In this document: piece after piece, positions 42,897-47,575 of the stretch | Layout of the letters: the number at the start of each line of letters is the position of its first letter | Position numbering within the stretch: the first letter of the stretch is position 1 | Source: Bacteroidia bacterium | GTDB taxonomy: Bacteria; Bacteroidota; Bacteroidia; JAIBAJ01 | Length of the DNA: 47,575 bases | Direction of reading: 5' to 3' | Assembly: GCA_019695265.1 (NCBI GenBank) | Contig: JAIBAJ010000001.1 | Span: 98,347-145,921, forward strand | Translations under genes and position numbers: made by a program | The notes under the pieces: generated by a model | The model's database searches: none | What the model was told of the DNA's origin: nothing | What the model saw: only the letters and a program-made list of their open reading frames with translations

Positions 42897-44939
42897 CTAC
42901 CAAATTTTAGCCCGTTTTTCAGGCGCAACCCACATTTTATCTCCTTCCTTTACACCAAAGGCTTCATAAAACTCGGTCAAATTGGTTAAAGGTCCATTTC
43001 CTCTAAACTTTCCGGGCGAGTGAGGGTTGGTATTAACTTGCTTCTTCATGGCTGCAGGAGTAAAATTCGTTCTCCAGATTTGGGCCCAACTCAAAAAGAA
43101 ACGTTGATTTGGGGTAAAGCCATCGATTAATTTACCTTCTTTTGCCTGGGTAGTTTTTTGGAATGCGGCATAGGAAATAGACAATCCGCCCAAGTCGGCG
43201 ATGTTCTCACCCAAAGTCAATTCCCCGTTGATATGCAAGGAATCGATGGCCACGTAACCATTAAATTGAGCAACCACCATTTGGGTTTTGTTCAAAAACT
43301 TCTCCTTGTCGGAGGCGGTCCACCAATCTTTCATGTTACCTTCTTCATCAAATTGCGAGCCTTGGTCGTCGAAACCATGCGTTAATTCATGTCCAATTAC
43401 AGCGCCAATGGCAGCATAATTAACCGCATCATCGGCACCGGCAAAATAGAAAGGAGGCTGCATAATTCCGGCAGGGAAGGTAATTTCATTGCTGGTTGGG
43501 TTGTAATAGGCATTAACTGTTGGCGGGCTCATTAGCCATTCCATTTTATCAACCGGTTTGGGAAGTTTTTCGTAATTATGACGAATTTCAAACTCCACCG
43601 AATTGATGTAATTTTCGAAGTGAGAATTTCTGGAGATGGTTAATTTGCTGTAATCTCTCCAGGTGTCGGGGTAGCCCAATTTACGGATAATGGTATTTAA
43701 TTTCTTTTGAGCTTTTTCTTTGGTTTCGGCGCTCATCCAATCCAAACCATTGATGCGCTCGCGGTAAGCAGCAATGAGGTTGTTCACCATTTCATCTACC
43801 TTTTTCTTAGATTCTTCAGGGAAGTACTTAGCCACAAACAATTGACCTAAAGCCTCACCCATCATTTGGTCAACTTCCGAAATAGCCCTTTTCCATCTTG
43901 GTTTCATTTTCTTTTGTCCCGACAAAGCAGTACCATAGAAATCGAAATTAACTTGAGCTACTTCGTCGCTTAGTTGATCCGAAAATGAAGTGATGATATT
44001 CCAGCGTAGGTAAGCTTTCCAAACATCCAGGGGTTGAGATTTAATTAAATCGCTGGCTTTTTGGAAAAAATCAGGCTGACCGATGATTACTTCCTTTGCA
44101 GCACCCAATCCGATAGCTTGCAAATAGGTAGAAAATTTAATATTCGGATATTTGGAATCCAGCTCGGCAATAGACCATTTGTTGTATTGTTTCTCTAAAT
44201 CCCGAAGTTCCACATTGGTCATAGAGGCTTTTGCAAGTTCTACTTCCAGGTTATAAACTTTTTCGGCATTGGCAGTTGCGGTTTCTTTTGATTCTCCCAG
44301 AAGTTCAAAGTCTTTCACCAACAATTGTTTGTATTTATCTTGAAGCGATTTGGAATCGGGGTCGTTTCTAAGGTAATAATCCCGATCGGGCATGCCTAAT
44401 CCGCCTTGGTTGGCCTGAGCAATATTTACGCTGGAGCTTTTTGGGTCGGCGCTCACATAAATAGACCAAACGCCTTTTACACCTTTCATTTGCGAAGTAG
44501 CAAACCAGGCCATCAGTTGGTCGTTGGTTTTAATTTCATTCACTTGTTGAAGGAAACGAGCCAAGGGTTTTACGCCGTCTTTATTCTTCTTAACCGAATC
44601 CATGTAAGTGAAGTAGTAATCTCCAATTTTTTGTCCATTGGAACCCGGAGTATTTGCTTTTTTGGTATTTTCTTCCAAAATGCCTCTCAAGCGGTATTGG
44701 TTTTCTTCCAGTAAAGCAGAAAAACTGCCCCATTTGCTTTCGGTCGAAGGAACAGGATTGTTTTTTAACCAGCCACCATTGGCGAATTCATAGAAATCAT
44801 CTTGTGGGCGTACCGATTTATCCATATTGGCCAAATCGATTGGTTTAACCTGAGATTTATCTTTCCCATCCGGGGTAAAGGAATAGAATAGAACGATGCC
44901 TGACAGAGCGGCAAGTCCAATGGCATTTTGCAATTTCAT
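42897..44939 (-). CDS. M13-family zinc metallopeptidase (neprilysin/PepO-like)
   Basis: The 680-residue protein has an N-terminal export segment (residues about 5-23), the M13 N-terminal domain (RPQDDFYEFANGGWLKNNPVP) and the gluzincin site: HELTH at 517-521 and third zinc ligand Glu578 in GENIADLGG. NAYYNPTSNEITFPAGI is a typical substrate-binding strand. It ends EKRAKIW, the family's C-terminal Trp. M13 enzymes cleave oligopeptides outside the cytoplasm. It has its own promoter and is probably monocistronic. Confidence 0.97.
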   Translation of the reverse strand: MKLQNAIGLAALSGIVLFYSFTPDGKDKSQVKPIDLANMDKSVRPQDDFYEFANGGWLKNNPVPSTESKWGSFSALLEENQYRLRGILEENTKKANTPGSNGQKIGDYYFTYMDSVKKNKDGVKPLARFLQQVNEIKTNDQLMAWFATSQMKGVKGVWSIYVSADPKSSSVNIAQANQGGLGMPDRDYYLRNDPDSKSLQDKYKQLLVKDFELLGESKETATANAEKVYNLEVELAKASMTNVELRDLEKQYNKWSIAELDSKYPNIKFSTYLQAIGLGAAKEVIIGQPDFFQKASDLIKSQPLDVWKAYLRWNIITSFSDQLSDEVAQVNFDFYGTALSGQKKMKPRWKRAISEVDQMMGEALGQLFVAKYFPEESKKKVDEMVNNLIAAYRERINGLDWMSAETKEKAQKKLNTIIRKLGYPDTWRDYSKLTISRNSHFENYINSVEFEIRHNYEKLPKPVDKMEWLMSPPTVNAYYNPTSNEITFPAGIMQPPFYFAGADDAVNYAAIGAVIGHELTHGFDDQGSQFDEEGNMKDWWTASDKEKFLNKTQMVVAQFNGYVAIDSLHINGELTLGENIADLGGLSISYAAFQKTTQAKEGKLIDGFTPNQRFFLSWAQIWRTNFTPAAMKKQVNTNPHSPGKFRGNGPLTNLTEFYEAFGVKEGDKMWVAPEKRAKIW

Positions 44940-44966
44940 TTAAAACTAAATTTGGGTAAGCGGGGT

Positions 44967-44997
44967 CAAAAGTATAGTTTATCCCCAAACTCGCAAA
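44967..44997 (-). promoter_or_regulatory. Promoter of the M13 peptidase gene
   Basis: On the minus strand, TTTG (44997-44994), a 19-nt spacer and TACTTTTG (44974-44967) match the Bacteroidota -33/-7 consensus fully. Predicted start near 44960. Confidence 0.75.
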
Positions 44998-45036
44998 TAA
45001 AGATTCCTAAGTAGAAAACCTGTACAAAAAAGGACA

Positions 45037-46827
45037 TTAATTTCCGGACTGATTCTCGCGAATTTGTTTTTGGTACAATTCGAAGTAACTTCCTTTAAGA
45101 GCAATGAGGCTATCATGGTCACCTTCTTCCACGAGGCGACCTTCATCAAGAACCAGAATATGATCGGCATCTTTAACAGAACTGACCCGATGAGAGATAA
45201 TAATACTGGTTTTCCCTTGCATTACCTTTTTGAGGTTGGCAAGGATATTTTCCTCTGTTTGGGTATCTACTGCTGACAAGCAATCATCGAAAATTAGAAT
45301 TTTCGGATTACGAATAATTGCTCTGGCAATGCTTACCCGTTGTTTTTGTCCACCCGAAAGAGTTATTCCTCTTTCCCCGACAATGGTATCGAAACCTTTC
45401 GGAAAAGCCGAAATATTGTCATAAATATCCGCGTCTTTAGCTGCTTGGGCAATAAGAGCCTGGTTGGTTTTATCCTGAATACCAAAGGCAATGTTATTAG
45501 CTATGGTATCACTAAAGAGAAAAACCTCTTGAGGGACATAACCGGTTTGGTGACGAAGGCTATCCAAGTTTAGCTTGGTTAGGTTTTGATTATCGATTAA
45601 AATCTCCCCTGAACTAGCATCAAACAAGCGGAGTATGAGAGAGGCAATGGTACTTTTTCCGCTTCCGGTTCGGCCAATGATAGCCAAAGTTTTACCGGCT
45701 TGTACCGAAAAGCTCAGTTCATCCAAGGCTTTAATTCCACTTTCCGGATAAACAAAGCTCACCTTATTAAACTCAATTTTCCCTTGAATTTCCAGGCTAT
45801 CAAAATTGGAATTTTGAATTTCCGGCTTGGTAAATAAAAATTCATTAATCCGCTGTTGAGAAGCTGCTGCCCGCTGAACAATGCTACTAACCCAACCAAT
45901 TGAGGCAAAAGGCCAGGTTAACATATTAATGTATACAATAAATTCGGCAATATTCCCCAGGCTTAGTTCCCCTGAAATTACCTGTTTACCTCCGATATAA
46001 ACAGTTAATATGGTGCTTAAACCAATGAGAATCATCATTACCGGGAAAAACAAGGAATTAATGTATGCCAACTGCATCGATTCCTTTTTATAGGCTTGGC
46101 TATCCGATTCAAAATAGCGTATATAAGCCGATTCCCGATTGTAGGCCTTAATAATTCGGATACCAGAAAAAGCTTGTTGCACATTGGAACTAATGGTGCT
46201 TAACATGGCTTGAACCTTTTCGCTTTGCTTGTTGATTTTCTGGCTAACCCAATAAATCAATACTGACATCAAAGGAAGCGGTAACAAGGCATAAAAACTT
46301 AGTTCAACATTTACCGAAAACATGCTGTACAAAACAATGACAATAGTAGCTGCCAGGTTGGTAGTGTACATAATTGCCGGACCAATATACATTCGGGTAC
46401 GGCTAACATCTTCGGTTATACGATTCATTAAGTCACCCGTGCTGTTTAACTTATAAAAAGACAAACTCAATTTTTGGTAGTGGTCGTATAAATCATTTTT
46501 GATATCGAACTCTATTAACCGGGACATAACGATTAATGTTTGACGCATCAGAAACATAAAAAAACCTTTGATTAAGGCCATAGATATTAGCAAGATGCCG
46601 CATATAATAAGGGCTTTTGAGAATATTTCCAGAAACTCCGAATTCAGGTTGAAACCATTGAAAGTTCGTGCAATATTTACAGACTCCACCACCAAATCAA
46701 CTGCATACCGAACCACCCTGGCCGGGTAAATAGCGAACACATTAGATAAAACAACGAAAAGAATTCCGAACGACAATCTAACCCAATACCTGGCGAAATA
46801 CTTATTTAACGACCATAAAGCCTTCAT
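45037..46827 (-). CDS. ABC exporter half-transporter with degenerate catalytic Glu
   Basis: With ATG 46827 (MKALWSLNKYFARYW) the product has 596 residues; the longer frame begins at a GTG 17 codons earlier. Six membrane helices (about 18-300) are followed by an ATPase domain with Walker A GRTGSGKST (Lys391), LSGGQKQR and the H-loop ISHR. Walker B reads ILIFDDC, so Asp515 stands where the catalytic Glu usually is. In heterodimeric exporters such as the BmrC type this marks the half that carries the non-catalytic site. No partner half is in the window. The substrate is unknown; MsbA-like lipid or multidrug export is possible. Confidence 0.9.
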   Translation of the reverse strand: MKALWSLNKYFARYWVRLSFGILFVVLSNVFAIYPARVVRYAVDLVVESVNIARTFNGFNLNSEFLEIFSKALIICGILLISMALIKGFFMFLMRQTLIVMSRLIEFDIKNDLYDHYQKLSLSFYKLNSTGDLMNRITEDVSRTRMYIGPAIMYTTNLAATIVIVLYSMFSVNVELSFYALLPLPLMSVLIYWVSQKINKQSEKVQAMLSTISSNVQQAFSGIRIIKAYNRESAYIRYFESDSQAYKKESMQLAYINSLFFPVMMILIGLSTILTVYIGGKQVISGELSLGNIAEFIVYINMLTWPFASIGWVSSIVQRAAASQQRINEFLFTKPEIQNSNFDSLEIQGKIEFNKVSFVYPESGIKALDELSFSVQAGKTLAIIGRTGSGKSTIASLILRLFDASSGEILIDNQNLTKLNLDSLRHQTGYVPQEVFLFSDTIANNIAFGIQDKTNQALIAQAAKDADIYDNISAFPKGFDTIVGERGITLSGGQKQRVSIARAIIRNPKILIFDDCLSAVDTQTEENILANLKKVMQGKTSIIISHRVSSVKDADHILVLDEGRLVEEGDHDSLIALKGSYFELYQKQIRENQSGN

Positions 46828-46969
46828 AGAAGTGGCAAAAGTACTAAGAATGAAATCAAATATTGTATTCTTCCCCACATTTTAAATTGGAATTCTTCAT
46901 CCTTAAAAAAATCTTCATGAACAAACCTGATACATTGATCACAAACTAATCAATAGTACTTTTTAGCTT

Positions 46970-47120
46970 CGTTTCAAGACAAGTGAAAGTATGGTTTTCA
47001 TGTAAATTTGAATTGAAAGAAAACCTAACTAACACTCTCCAGGGATTAACTCAAATCGGCCCACCTCCCAGCTCATTTGCCATTGGTTCACTTTGTTTCA
47101 AATGACAATTTTAGGATAAA
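46970..47120. repeat. Dispersed repeat R2, copy 2 (uninterrupted)
   Basis: The copy starts CGTTTCAAGACAAGTG and ends TTTCAAATGACAATTTTAGG. It contains a stem GGTTTTC...GAAAACC where copy 1 carries the two inserted palindromes, and a stem TCATTTG (47073-47079) with CAAATGA (47099-47105). It lies between the divergent starts of the ABC exporter and the histidine kinase; the rest of that 474-nt gap shows no gene. Confidence 0.75.
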
Positions 47121-47301
47121 ACCATGAATACAATATAACTGTGCAAAATGCACAAAAACTTAGTGGTCCTTCAAAAAGAATTAAAAATAAAATGAGCCCT
47201 ATTCGAAATGGAGTAAGCTAAAAATCTATGGTTTTCTTAAAATTCATGAAGAAACTGCCTTCTTCAAATTACCTATCTTCGCTTCCTGAAATGTACTTGC
47301 T

Positions 47302-47575
47302 ATGAGTAGAAGAACCTTGCGTGTATTTATTTTTTTAGGGGTGGTCTCCATTTTAGGGGTTTTGACCCTACAGGTTTTTTGGTTAAAAAACGCTTTTAGT
47401 TTTGAGGACAGGGAATTTAACGACCGGGTTAACCTGGCATTGCGAAGGGTTGCCAACATTATTTCAATCATGAAAAAGGAAGACCGGCCTTACCAGCAAG
47501 TTACTCAGGTAAGTTCCAACTATTTTGTGGTTAGCATGAATGATTCGCTTCATCCTTATTTATTGGAAAGGCTTT
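47302..47575 (+). CDS. Probable sensor histidine kinase, N-terminal part only (cut by window edge)
   Basis: Ninety-one codons are present. The product starts MSRRTLRVFIFLGVVSILGV with a membrane helix to about residue 26, then WLKNAFSFEDREFNDRVNLA and a periplasmic sensor segment. A membrane helix followed by an FNxRVNxAL block is the usual start of Bacteroidota sensor histidine kinases; the kinase core itself lies outside, so this is a moderate call. TATCTTCG at 47274-47281 is a one-mismatch -7 element. Confidence 0.65.
   Translation, partial: MSRRTLRVFIFLGVVSILGVLTLQVFWLKNAFSFEDREFNDRVNLALRRVANIISIMKKEDRPYQQVTQVSSNYFVVSMNDSLHPYLLERL

Noticed and set aside
1-47575. CRISPR arrays, tRNA or rRNA genes, prophage
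   Set aside because: No regularly spaced direct repeats, tRNA cloverleaf or rRNA-like stretches, or phage genes were seen by eye; this is not a computed search.

Overview
The window is chromosomal DNA from a member of the Bacteroidota. Four secreted proteins end in type IX secretion (T9SS) C-terminal sorting domains. Several starts are preceded by the phylum's -7 promoter element (TAnnTTTG), and Shine-Dalgarno sequences are mostly weak. Family-typical genes include a fused branched-chain 2-oxoacid dehydrogenase E1, a DUF420/CAMC pair and a full-length MetH. Genus cannot be read from the sequence. The DNA is moderately AT-rich with dense coding. I saw no rRNA, tRNA, CRISPR array, transposase or prophage gene.

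Layout. 1-7540: a truncated Fic AMPylase, secreted hydrolases, a PPC-domain lipoprotein with a poly-glycine linker, and the fused E1. 7577-11577: a SAM-I riboswitch with terminator, then metH. 12040-15989: a 50-residue protein with its own promoter, a flavodoxin-fold/membrane protein pair, and two TTG-started exported proteins, one a vanadium haloperoxidase relative that has lost most of its active site. 16289-19453: a MazG-like and AddB-like gene pair. 20094-25985: rocD, two exported proteins, a DUF420/CAMC respiratory-assembly pair, trpS and queG. 26731-31469: a phosphate locus, with an outer-membrane phosphate porin divergent from a PiT transporter and a Na/Pi cotransporter. 31466-36963: a four-gene minus-strand cluster (gatA, a secreted T9SS protein, a PASTA protein, a vWA membrane protein). 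37294-46827: a large T9SS cargo protein, gcvP, an M13 metallopeptidase and an ABC exporter half-transporter. The right edge cuts a probable sensor histidine kinase.

The two most interesting signals lie between genes. First, both divergent promoters of the phosphate locus carry 11-bp-phased direct repeats (TTTACA-N5-TTAACA before PiT; TTAACA-N5-TTAATA before the porin) that look like PhoB/PhoP operators, so the locus is probably a Pho regulon. Second, the longer gaps hold dispersed repeats. The main family, called R1 here (four copies), is GC-rich and bounded by TTTGGCGGG(T/C)CCC-type ends. It is built from one or two structured half-units whose apical hairpins differ in sequence but still pair, and every copy sits 9-53 nt after a stop codon. 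Two smaller families, R2 (two copies, one carrying two extra palindromes) and R3 (three copies of about 55 nt), occupy other gaps.

Gene starts were moved inward from the longest reading frame where a signal peptide, lipobox, promoter or family start supported it. Four exported proteins appear to start at TTG.
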